Source: Pilaira anomala
Taxonomy: Eukaryota; Mucoromycota; Mucoromycetes; Mucorales; Mucoraceae
DNA length: 64,000 nt
Assembly: GCA_025716855.1 (NCBI GenBank)
Contig: JAIXMQ010000008.1
Coordinates: 620,001 to 684,000 of the forward strand
Direction of reading: 5' to 3'
The stretch's first letter is position 1. Every line of letters starts with the position of its first letter. Below, piece by piece: positions 12,732 through 22,739 of this stretch. The translations under genes and the position numbers were made by a program. The notes under the pieces are model-generated. The model did no database searches. It worked only from the letters and a program-made list of their open reading frames with translations, and was not told the DNA's origin.

Positions 12732-13573
12732 CGGAAGAAATATTATTACATCTTTTTAATTGTTAAAAATAAAAACAATCCTTTTTTTTTTTTCACACCG
12801 TATTAAATGATGAAACTAATGCAAGGACTTACGAGTTTGTTAAAAGGAGAAAAAAAAAAAGCTCGATGTGAGTATATAAAAAGTAACCAACCCGTTGGTA
12901 TGATCTTGTTTTTCATCGGTCGATAGAGAGCAAAATGTCGATTTGAAAAGATATTTCAAACAGCGGTAGTTACTCCATTTGGAAAAATACATTTCGAATG
13001 ATTTCATATTTTTTTTTCCCATTTTTTTGTGGTCGTTAAACTGCTGGAATATCATCCATTTTTACATTAAGAAATAACTAAAGTCACTTGCATTTATATC
13101 TTTCCTATTTTGAACCTAATTACACTTCAAAAAAGGAATAATCAAGCCGCAAAAGATCGTAAATCGAACAAGGAACTTTTGATGATCGAGTATTTAAGAT
13201 ATTAGAGAAAGAAGGAACAGGCCAAAGAAAAAAAAAAAAAAAAAAAAAAAAAAAAGACAATCTCGGTTTCCTTTTTAAGGAATTATGATTTTAATTGAAA
13301 AAGAAAAAAAAATGTATATATAAAGTGAGGGTTCTAAAATTTTCTTTTTTTTTTTTCGTTTTATATATTTTTTTTCCTTTATTCTAATTTTGTTCAATAA
13401 TCGATAAAAGCTTCTTTTTTTTAACCATAATTAAAAAAGAAGATTCATCGATAATTTAACTTTTATACATTTTTCCCCATTATCTTTTTACTACAACATA
13501 CTACTTTTATCAAAAAAAAGAAAAAAAGAAAAAAGAATTATTATTGCATAAATAATCGTTATATCACATATAA
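8656..13573. other. Long gene-poor stretch (about 4.9 kb)
   Basis: No complete gene is supported. The region is very AT-rich with many homopolymers, including A and T runs of 20-30 bases at 10652-10671, 10765-10790, 11951-11980, 12660-12685, 12704-12730 and 13229-13254. A few short coding-like frames occur: plus 10906-11019 (37 codons), plus 12455-12625 (56 codons, beginning LHSPFYRAADQFYGLNYRII) and minus 12840-13055. None is recognised. They may be relics or isolated exons. Confidence 0.5.
12455..12625 (+). other. Coding-like open frame, possible relic or exon
   Basis: A 56-codon frame, opening just after a TAA and lacking its own ATG, encodes a tyrosine-rich segment (FYRAADQFYGLNYRIIFYF) followed by a charged helix (WRKRTFETNLEAEKEKIRRG). 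Its amino-acid composition is unlike that of translated AT-rich intergenic DNA. A GTGCAG acceptor-like site lies inside it. I do not recognise it, and it may be the remains of a gene. Confidence 0.3.
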
Positions 13574-15454
13574 ATGCAATCATCTTTACAGGCACCTCAG
13601 CTCTTGTCAAAACAGTGTTCTGTTCAATTTGACTTTGGCAACCATCATCACCAAAGTGTGAGTGACTTTTTAAATCACTGTCACTTAAACCAATACCTCG
13701 ACATATTTTTATCAGAAGGATTTGACTCTGTTTCTTCAGTAAGTTATAGTTGACAATAATAATAAAAAAAAAAAAAAAATTTGTTTTTTTTTTGTTCTAA
13801 TTTGTTCCTGGAAATAAAAAGCTTCTGGAAATTACAGAAGAAGATATGATTTTTATGAACGTAAAACGTGGTCACAGAAGGGTAAAAATTGAATGATACT
13901 CAGCAAAAAAAAAAAAAAATTCACCCAAACTGACTTATTTTAGAAAAACCCTTTAGGTTATTCAAAGAGAAATAGCTACAGAGAAAGGTATTCCTCGTCA
14001 TCAACCATTGGTTACCAATATCATGGGCACTAGTAAGTTTTTTTTTTCTCTTCCGTCATACAAAGCTATATTTAACACACTGTAAACTTTTTCATATTAT
14101 TTTAGAATATTCAACTGAAATGACTACTTCGAGATTACCTGCAATGAATACCGATAATCGCTATAATGATCCTATTGATCTTTATAATAACTCGATTATC
14201 TTAAATAACCCAAGTGTTGAACCATTGATTTCGGGACTTGCCAGTCCACGTAGTATGAATAGTGGTACGAGCGGTACCACAAGCGCCAGTAGTGGTAACA
14301 ATAGTAGCTCAGGACCAATCAAAATCTCAAGGTCTCGGTTACAACAACAGCAAGCAGCCAGAAACCACGATAGTGGTAACAGTAGTGGAGGCGAAGGAGG
14401 TAACGGCAACAGTAACAATACCCCAACTAATCGAACACAGCAACAAACAGTAGTCATTAGTGATACAAATGCCAGTAGTGGAGTATCTTCTAATGACGAT
14501 GATGATTCGATCGATACCAATGAATCTACGCCGACTAAACGAAAGTATAGAAGACATGCTAAACCAGACCGTAACGCACCTGTCAAACCACCTTCCGCAT
14601 ATATCATGTTCTCAAATGACGCTCGCGCCGAATTAAAAGATCAAAATTTATCTTTTGCAGAACTTGCAAAGATTGTCGGAGATCAATGGAAGAATTTAAG
14701 TCATGTTGAGAAACAAGCTTATGAAAGAATGGCCATGCGTGCAAAAGATGAATATTTAGCTGCTTTAGAACAATATCGTCAAACAAGTCAATATTGTCAT
14801 TATCAAGAATATTTAAATGATTTTAAAGCAAAACAAGATGCTGCAAATCGTATGATTGGTCGATCAAGAAAGAGAGAAAAGACAAAGTCACCTGGAAGGT
14901 AATTGTTTGTAATAATAATTCATTTTAGTTACACATAAAATTTACTCATTTATTTAAAAAATAGTGGAAGTAATGCTGATGCCAGTTCAAATGGGAATAG
15001 TAACGGCAGTGGTAGCTCCGGTAGTGGTTCTGCTGACGGATACGGTGATAAAGAAAGTGTGATACGCCGACAAAGATCTTCGGATGATGAAATCTCACAA
15101 AGTAACAAACATCAAAAGTCTTACCATAACTACGAAAATGACCCAAATCGACAATTGAGACCAATGCAACAACAACAACAATCATCCGATAGTGGCTATA
15201 CCTCACAAACTTATTATAATATTATTCATGAAAAACCACAACAACCTGCTTCTCAATGGAATAATCGATCCAATCAGATTATGCGTGGTATGTTACCAGT
15301 TGAATTCATTCATAGCTCTCATCATCAACAACAACAGCAACAACAACAACAACAACAACAAGTAGGAGAAGAAGATGACGATGAAGAAGAAGAACGTAGT
15401 TTTGATGGAACCAAAAGAAGAAGTCCTCGATTCAATAAGTCTATGCCAGCGTAG
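13574..15454 (+). CDS. SAM-domain plus HMG-box transcription factor
   Basis: Predicted nuclear DNA-binding regulator. Five exons join in frame (first 13574-13738, main HMG exon beginning near 14106, last exon from about 14965). The N-terminal exons form a SAM domain: SVSDFLNHCHLNQYLDIFLS, then LLEITEEDMIFMNVKRGHRR, then VIQREIATEKGIPRHQP. A long Ser/Asn/Gly-rich linker follows. A basic stretch (TKRKYRRHAKPDR) leads into a canonical HMG box starting APVKPPSAYIMFSNDARAEL and containing LSFAELAKIVGDQWKNL and YEYLAALEQY-like helix 3 features. The C-terminal tail is disordered, with poly-Gln and acidic runs. The SAM + HMG arrangement is known in fungal HMG-box regulators. The usual sex-locus neighbours (a triose-phosphate transporter and an RNA helicase) are absent, so this is unlikely to be the mating-type sexM/sexP gene. 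Confidence 0.85.
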
Positions 15455-15457
15455 TTG

Positions 15458-15522
<65 letters not shown>

Positions 15523-15956
15523 ACACACACACTCATCTATTTATATATATTCTGTACATAATTTCTCCCGCTCTCATTCATGCACACCTAAAAAGACAAA
15601 CCTCACACAATTTTTGATTTTTAAAATAATACATATGTTAAAATACCATTTATTTTAGTTTACCATGCTAAATTCTTTCCTTTTTTATCAAAACATATGC
15701 CCCCACACATACACTATAAAAACAATACACACAACCACTTTATTAAACGGAATATGCAATTGACCAATAAAATAAATAAAATTTTAACAAACATGCCATA
15801 TAAAATCATCAAAAAAAAAAAAAAGTGGTGTGGTAGTGGCTTGAATTGTATGTACATACCATAAATAACCTTTAATTATCATTTTTATCGTTTCATCTCT
15901 TTCTCTTTCTCTCTTCTTTTTTTTTTTTTTTTTTTTTACTCTCACTTTTAAAAATT
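15455..15956. repeat. (CT)n microsatellite and spacer after the HMG gene
   Basis: A run of about 29 CT units (15461-15518) begins a few bases after the HMG gene stop and merges into CA repeats. It probably lies in the 3' UTR. The rest of the spacer up to 15956 is pyrimidine-rich and ends in T20, directly upstream of the RhoGAP start codon. Confidence 0.85.
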
Positions 15957-18373
15957 ATGCCTCAACAACACCCTTTTCAAAGTTCCTTTTGGTCACCTAC
16001 CTCATCCATTGACATCTTACCTAATTTCACATTAGGGTTCAATGTACTTCATAAAAAGTTACAACAATCGATGAGCGAGAATAAAGTAATTATAGCCTAT
16101 ATTCAGGACCGTATCAATGTAGAAAATAACCATGCTCAACAACTCTCGAGTATTGTGGTCTCAAAGCAACCATTTGAAATGGATATTGGAGGAGGACTTA
16201 AACGATGCTTTGAAATAATTTATTCAGAGAGCCAAGAGTCTTTTAAGGAACATCAAACACGAGCAGAGAATTTGAATACGACTGCACTAGACCCTTTAGT
16301 TCAATTCAGTCATCGGTATGAACGTATCATTCAACAATCCAAGTTAGCAGTTGAGGCACAAGTAGCACAATTTGATATACTATGTAAACAAATGGAACAG
16401 ACAAAACAGTATTATCAAAATCGATGTAAAACACTTGTAGTGTTTCAGCCAGAGTATAAACATAGCTGGAAGGTGGGAAGAAAGCTCGAGTTTAGTACAC
16501 GTGAAGAAGTCTGGATTTGGTTGAAGAAGGGATTGGAAAAGGAAGATAAGATGATGACCAAGACATCCGTACTCAAATGGTTATCAAATGAATCTGAGAA
16601 GGATGCATTGGAGATGCTTCAGTCATTAGAGCAATTGGAATTTCTAAAATTAAATCATAGTAATGATATGATAGAGATCAATCACACAGCAACTGCGCCA
16701 GTTGAAAATCAAAAGGGGTCGTTTGCAGGTTTTTTGGGTAGATGGGGAAATTCAGGACAACAGATCAAGAAAGAAGAACTGGTGGCAGATATGTTGGAAG
16801 CAGATAAACAATACCGATCATCTGTTGAAAAAGTAGAATTGATGCGTACTCAGATTGAACAAATCCTGTTTGTTCATTATGAAGAAATGGAAAGTTTGGA
16901 ATTAGAACGTATTCAAACAATTAAACATGCTTTTATCAGTGTAGCTGCTTCTTTATCAAATACGATCCCAAGATGTAAAGAAACGTTTGATAATATGATG
17001 TTGTATCAAGAAACGCTAGAGCCTGATAAAGATGTACAATTTATTGTTGAACAGTATCGAACTGGACAATATAATCCAAAACCAATTTTATATGAAAATT
17101 ATTTTGAAGGCACAGCCAAAGGTAAATATATTTTTGAATTGAGTGTGAATTTATTTTTATATTAATACACGTTTTTTTATCATGAACAGATCAGCTCTTT
17201 GGTGTTCCCTTAGAAGAAGTTACCAGGACACAGTCTTCATTGGTGCCACAACTGGTGTCGCAAGGTTTATCGGTTATTGAATCAGGTGAGAGAAATTTGC
17301 TGGCAAAAAAAAAAAAAAAAAACGTGAAAAAAACTAACTTAAATGTTTAATATAATAATATAGCTCTTTCAAAATTGCATGATGAAGGTAATTTAAATAT
17401 TCCTTTAATTATTTGTTTAGAAATTAAATTTTATTAATATAGAGAAATACCTTATTTGGACCAAGAATATACCTTTAGATAGAGTTCATGTTGCAAGAGC
17501 AGAAATTAATCATACCAAATTCAATCAAGAAACATTGGAAAAATTCGATATTTTATTATTAGCATCCTTAATTCGACTTTATTTGATGGAGTTACCAGAA
17601 TGTTTATTTACATTCGAGTTATACGAGCCTTGTAAATTACTATATTCAAGTCGTAAGTCACACGAACTATTATGCAAAAAAAAAAAATTGAATTTAATTC
17701 TGTATCTTCTTTAGAGACAAAACAAGAGGAAGAATGTCGATTGATTTCAGTCAGTAAATTACTTGCTACTTTGCCCACAAGTAATTATCACACATTAAAA
17801 CAACTGACGGGACACTTTCATCGCTTAGTTCAAGAGCTTAAAAGTCATGAAAAATTATCATACGAGTTGGCTAAATCATTTAGTTATATCTTAATGCGTC
17901 CACAAATAGAATCTAAAGTGAGCGCACATGAGCGTAATGCTCATCGACTCATTCAAGAATTAATTGAAAATTATGATTTGATCTTTACAGAGGAAGCAGC
18001 GAAAGCACAGCAAGAAAACTGGAAGCGACCCTCGATTGTTGTTACACCCAAGAAGTCAAACTCGTTAGATGAAAGTCATGGTAGAGCAAGTACATCATCT
18101 CGTCGCTCGTCCATCTTGTCGTTTATGAGGACAAGTCAGTCTACACCTACAACCATTGCTTCCAAGAGAAATGGTACACCTATGATTATACCCATGCCTT
18201 CAAGTACCCTTTTTGAAGACCCGGATGAAATCGTTTCGTCTGAATCTTCCATATTGATTCAAACGCCTCCTCCTTCGTCTCATGTCAATCATAACCTATC
18301 AAAACAAGATGATGGTCATTTCTTGGTAGATGAGTTGGCAAGTATAGATTCATTCTTTGAAGATGAAGATTGA
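15957..18373 (+). CDS. F-BAR / DEP / RhoGAP protein, Rgd2-like
   Basis: Predicted GTPase-activating protein for Rho-family GTPases acting at membranes in polarised growth. Domain order is F-BAR (residues about 10-180 and resuming about 255-370, starting SFWSPTSSIDILPNFTLGF), an inserted DEP-like module (about 170-250, KLEFSTREEVWIWLKKG ... SVLKWLSNESEKDALEM), then a RhoGAP region in the later exons (DQLFGVPLEEV, FDILLLASLIRLYLMELPE, LISVSKLLATLPTSNYHTLK, HEKLSYELAKSFSYILMRP) and a Ser-rich tail. A DEP inserted in the F-BAR with a C-terminal RhoGAP is the layout of yeast Rgd2. The usual GxxRxxG arginine-finger loop between LFGVPL and the ASLIRLYL helix is not recognisable; the sequence there reads IWTKNIPLDRVHVARAEIN. 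Six exons are used; small exons such as ALSKLHDE sit between introns at about 17287-17362 and 17387-17442. Confidence 0.85.
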
Positions 18374-19478
18374 AATATATATACATATATATATATAGTT
18401 TATTTTGTTATTTTGTAATAAAGCGTTTTCTTTTTTCATTATTAAATGACCTGTTGAATTTCGGAAAAGGTCATTCCTTTATTGACGAATGTAGTAAGCC
18501 CGAAAAGATTTTCTCCTTACAACAATTTTTCGCATTTGCAAAAAAGAAAAAAAAAGTCCGATTCGGGCCTAAAATAGTTAAGGCTGTATTCTTGAATGCG
18601 CAATTGTTATCACATCGTCATTAAGATACTTATTTACGATATTCAATAATGCTGATTATAACTAAAGATATTTAAGCTATTTCATGAGTCGGATTAAGCG
18701 CAATTTTATTTGTCAATTGAATTATATATCGGATTTTTTTGCTTCATGGTACGTAACAAATTGATCACAATTGTAAAACTTTGTAAAAATAAACTAAAAA
18801 CTGGCCGACCTACATATTGAAAAAAGAAATACTACGATTACTAGAACATTATGTACTTATTTTACAGTAAGGTGTTAGCTATTTTTTAGTTTGTAGTAAC
18901 AAGCTAATTACCGATTGAGGGTTGATGTTGAGCAGGCTGCTCTTATTTGGGAAATTCGCATCTGTTTAATATCAAGCATCTATCGGTTTAGAAGAACTGA
19001 GTTTTCTGTATAAGACATGCAGTCGCGTTTATTATCAACAAATCATAAATAATTGAAGATATAGGCGTATACTTATCAGATAGCATATTCAACCACTATG
19101 TTGCGCTTTCAAATGAATTAAAATTACCTAATTCTATCAAACTTTTTTTCTGTAATATTAATCCTAAAACCCAATATCACAAAACCTCATCTGGATTTTC
19201 ATACAATTCCATATTAAAACGCTCAGTCTCATATTTCGATCCTCTTACAAAAATGATTAAGCTATTGACTCACTGATTTACATATAAATCACTTCTGATC
19301 CAAGAATGCTAAACTTTTCTGTCAAAAACCCGAACTCTTTTTTTTCACGCTTTTCTTTTAATACAAAAACGCCCTCTTTTTTTTTCATTAATAAAACCCT
19401 TCTTATCTTACTTTTTATGACTTTCCACAAACTTAACGTTTTATTTAAATAATATTCATTTTTCAGCGATTTGTTGTA
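18374..19478. other. Intergenic with one coding-like fragment
   Basis: Mostly AT-rich spacer. At about 18449-18624 a plus-strand frame reads DLLNFGKGHSFIDECSKPEK and ends KIVKAVFLNAQLLSHRH followed by a stop. It is polar, balanced in composition and not low-complexity, so it may be a relic of a gene. It has no start codon of its own outside a low-complexity lead-in. Nothing else is supported. Confidence 0.45.
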
Positions 19479-20389
19479 TTAATAGAAAATATACGATGAT
19501 GAGATATAATCAAACATAATGATATCGCCATCTCCATCAATCCAGTTGGGTGGTGTGGATGGCTCTGTAATAATGAAACATGCAAAACTATTAATAAGAA
19601 CATCTATCGCATAGTCTTCAGAAATAGAGGGTATACAATATGACATTATTACATCACCATCCTCATCATACACTGTTGACGTTGACAATGGTGGTGATGA
19701 TGGTGTTATTGCTATTATCTGTGATAGTGGATATTTTAGTGATACTTGTGCTAGCGGTAATAATGGTAATGGCAGTAATGGAAGTAATGGTAGTAATGGC
19801 AGTAATGGTAATAGTGGCGGCAGCGGCAATAGTGGCAGTAATGGCGAGTCTGGTAGTGGAGGCGTTACTTCTCGTGGAGCTGATGATGATTTTGGTAATG
19901 AGGGTGTTACTGCTGGCGGAGGCGATGGTGATTCTGGTAATGGCACTATTACTGCTGGCGGGAATGTTGGTCCTACAGGGACTAAATAATCCTCAGCCCA
20001 GTCATTCTCTTGATTCCTCGAAAAGAAATTATCATTATCATCATTATCATCACTATGGTTAAAAAAAGCATCCTGACGTCTCGGTATCGGAGGAGATGGC
20101 AATACAACTGGTGATGGTAGAGCCGCTGGGGATGTAGGAACTGCCCAAACAGCAAGTGTTGGTCGAGATGATTTCTGCTCAGTTTTCCTGCGTTTTTTTT
20201 CTGATTGAGTTATATCATTCCCCCTTTCTTTTCTTTTCCCTAAAATAAATAATTCAGATGAGTTATCAAGCTCTGTTTTCACTAGAAATCACTAGTGCTG
20301 TTGTATGAATATGGTTAATTACCTGGAATAATAAAGTCTCTGTTGACTGTATTACTATTATTATGGGTATAGGAGTCTGTTGTATACAT
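19479..20389 (-). CDS. Unrecognised low-complexity protein with repeated DGD(V/I)IM motif
   Basis: Two exons: exon 1 (20323-20389) begins MYTTDSYTHNNSNTVNRDF and exon 2 (19479-20281) begins VKTELDNSSELFILGKRKER. They join with an in-frame GTAATT donor and TTTCTAG acceptor. A basic cluster (GKRKERGNDITQSEKKRRK) near the N-terminus could be a nuclear localisation signal. It is followed by long Pro/Ser/Leu low-complexity sequence, including a (LPL)n tract of about 35 residues. Near the C-terminus the motif YDEDGDVIMSYCIPS recurs as DGDGDIIMFDY, each copy preceded by a S/T-P-P segment. I know of no assigned function. It is probably an intrinsically disordered, possibly nuclear, protein. The in-frame intron and the ordered C-terminal motifs make it more than a random open frame. 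Confidence 0.55.
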
Positions 20390-20485
20390 GACAAAATGAG
20401 AAATATAATATTGATAGCTAAATGTTTAAAAAAAATGGCAGAGAAGAAAGTAGAAGAAAAAAAAAAAAACTCTGTTTATTATATA

Positions 20486-20828
20486 CATAAAGATAGTGAA
20501 TTGATATGAAAACTTTTCATACCGATTTTTAAAAGAAAGTACAATGCACAAGTTTAATTAAAGGTGAATACTTTGATACAATGGGTGGGATAAAGAGACA
20601 AAAGCATGATCAAATTCTGTAGACATCATTTCTTATGAAATCCTGCTATGGTGGTTTATTAGACTATGAATTGCATCTGGAAACTTTGACACGACAATGA
20701 ACATCATAAAGAGCCAAAATCATAATTTGTTGATGTACATAAAAAACATCTCTTATCAAAACCTATGGTAGTCTACTTTAGAAAATGAACTATATCTAAT
20801 CATAAAGTAATTGAAACTTTGTTATGCT
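20486..20828. repeat. Degenerate tandem repeat, unit about 115 bp
   Basis: At least two clearly related units (about 20590-20690 and 20704-20821) share the same order of short words: ATAAAGAG(A/C)CAAAA, TCTTAT(G/C)AAA, CTATGGT(G/A)GT, TTAGA(C/A)(T/A)ATGAA and GAAACTTTG. A third, weaker unit begins at about 20488 (ATAAAGATAGTG). The copies differ by many substitutions and small gaps, so the duplication is old. Confidence 0.6.
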
Positions 20829-21027
20829 TTACCTATCATTGAAAACTTGTATTATGCCTGTATCAAGGACACCCGTTTCCTACACATTCCTTTGTCTTAA
20901 CAACATATATAATCAAACACTCGAGAATGAGATAAATAGTTCATGTCTATTTTTTAATGAAGCTTGAAACTCAAAGCTAAAAGCTTAATAGAAAAGAAAA
21001 TAAAATGCAAAAAGGAAAAAGGAAAAA

Positions 21028-21486
21028 GTGGTAAATCAGATCTAGTAAACTTATTTGCTGCGATGTTGCTCTTCAAAAACCTCGATGAACATTTTTCTAA
21101 GATTTTTACCTATATTAAGTGTATTAACGCTAGGCATATACTCTTTGGATTTTTTTTTTTTTTGTTGGATTCGTAATCATTTAAGTATAGTCTTCCTATT
21201 CTCGAGCTGTTTTCTGGTTTCACTTCTTTTAAAATTTAAGAGGGTAACATAAAACTTATTAAATAAATACACGCATCCACAAAAAAAGACACAAATTATA
21301 GGCTTGATTATATATTTACAATTAGCTCTTTCCGTTGTATCTTAAACTTCGCTTAGTTAACGCTTTGTGAATTTATTGGATGTACATACATGCTTCTCAT
21401 TCACAACTTATTACTAGATATCTACCGTTAAATAACAACCTTGTTGATACATACTACTCTTTAGAGGGTCAGCCACAGAGTACCAA
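21028..21486. repeat. Left copy of long direct repeat
   Basis: A block of about 459 bp beginning GTGGTAAATCAGATCTAG and ending at GAGTACCA, repeated in the same orientation at 26691-27109. The left copy has an extra insertion of about 60 bp, including a T14 run (about 21140-21210), and lacks a stretch of about 25 bp found in the right copy. Outside the indels the two copies are nearly identical. The right edge lies inside an open frame of 77 codons that continues past the repeat on this side only, so this copy may be the more complete one. Confidence 0.85.
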
Positions 21487-21613
21487 TTTCTTTTACTTTT
21501 ATAAAACCCTTCAAACCGAATTCCAACATGTCCCAAAAGCTCTCAGAATGTTAAACCGTTATATACAAAACAAAACAAAACATTATGAGATGTTCGAGCT
21601 ATTAAAGAGATAA
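21380..21613 (+). other. Open frame at the right end of the left direct repeat
   Basis: A 77-codon ATG frame (MYIHASHSQLITRYLPLNNN ... RMLNRYIQNKTKHYEMFELL). In the right repeat copy the same frame is kept up to the equivalent of SLEGQ and then diverges to a stop. It is not recognised and may be a gene fragment carried within the repeat. Confidence 0.3.
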
Positions 21614-22739
21614 CTAGAACAAACGAAAATAAAGTGCAATAAAAATATATAACAAAGGTTAAATAATCAGACTGCAAAAATAAACTAAACTTTATTAAAA
21701 GATACAAAAAGCATCATAGTATATATAGTAAAATAGTAATTGAAGAGGCGTTGCATGAATAGTGAAGCCTGACCTAGGTTTCGACTATCAATTGCCCACG
21801 TTGCTTGTCATGGATAAACTAGTTCCTGAAGATTAACCAAGTTAATATAACTGGCTACTGTACTTGATAATTAACATAAAAGGAGATTATGTCAATAAAT
21901 ACGATGATGTGATTTATATAAAAGAACCACTTAAGTAATCAGAGTTGATAAATTTGTTGTATAGAAAAATAGAAGGAAGTTGAGAGCATATGATAATTAT
22001 ATGAGAATATAATGTGCTCGTTCACAACACATTATTAGCATGATTCTCATGGAGTAAGAAAAAAAAAGACACCTAGTAACAAAGAGCAATACGCATATTC
22101 AATAGCTACGCTACTTGCACGATCTTAAGGACAACCGCTGGAGATCCAACCATGCTTTCACTAAGGACGCAGAGAAACAGCCACAGGTGCATAAGCTGGC
22201 AACACTGCTACTATTGTCTGCTAACAAGGAGCACCATATTCCTACAAGGAGACAATAGATTCCTACGCTATTGAACCAACACCACGCCGTTATATACAAA
22301 GCAAAACAAAACAATACTAAACATTATTAGTATGATTCTCGCGAAGGAGTCGGATTACTTAAAAATGAATATTTAGTCTTGCTAACAACTTTGACATCGT
22401 ACAACATTCAAGGATTCCTTTGAGAGTTCGGCTCTGATTTTTTAAAAATTGCGAGTTACTGATTATCTGGCAGTAGAAAAAAAAAAAAAAAAACGCCAAT
22501 TTTTGATAAGAATAGGAGTAATTATCAGGGTGACGTCGCACCTCCTTATCGATTTACTTATTTCACCACAGCGAAGTGCTGAGTAGAAATAAAACATAGT
22601 CACTTTGAAAAAGACTTGGAAAATATCAGCTTAAAAAAAAACTTAGCGAAAAAAAAAAGGACTTCACGAAAAAAAAAAAGGGTTTGACAAAAACTTTTTA
22701 TTTAACTTATAAATATATAATCAACTCTTACTTTAAAAA

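Larger units (their letters stand above)
20390..22739. other. Repeat-rich, gene-free left part of the accessory island
   Basis: Contains a degenerate tandem repeat (20486-20828), the left copy of a long direct repeat (21028-21486), a 77-codon frame overlapping that copy (21380-21613) and a higher-GC coding-like fragment (about 22110-22260). A 24-bp motif starting CGTTATATACAAA occurs twice (about 21558 and 22291), each followed by related CATTATTAG-type sequence. No complete gene is supported. Confidence 0.55.

Noticed and set aside
14182..14607. Minus-strand 141-codon frame opposite the HMG gene
   Set aside because: Leucine/serine-rich antisense shadow of the Ser/Asn-rich linker; the plus strand has the real domains and splice sites.
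13574..15454. Mating-type (sexM/sexP) HMG gene
   Set aside because: The neighbours are not the triose-phosphate transporter and RNA helicase expected at a Mucorales sex locus, and the gene has an N-terminal SAM domain that sex-locus HMG proteins lack.
19640..20062. Plus-strand 140-codon Val/Leu/Met-rich frame
   Set aside because: Antisense of the Pro/Leu low-complexity tract of the minus-strand gene; composition is a shadow effect.
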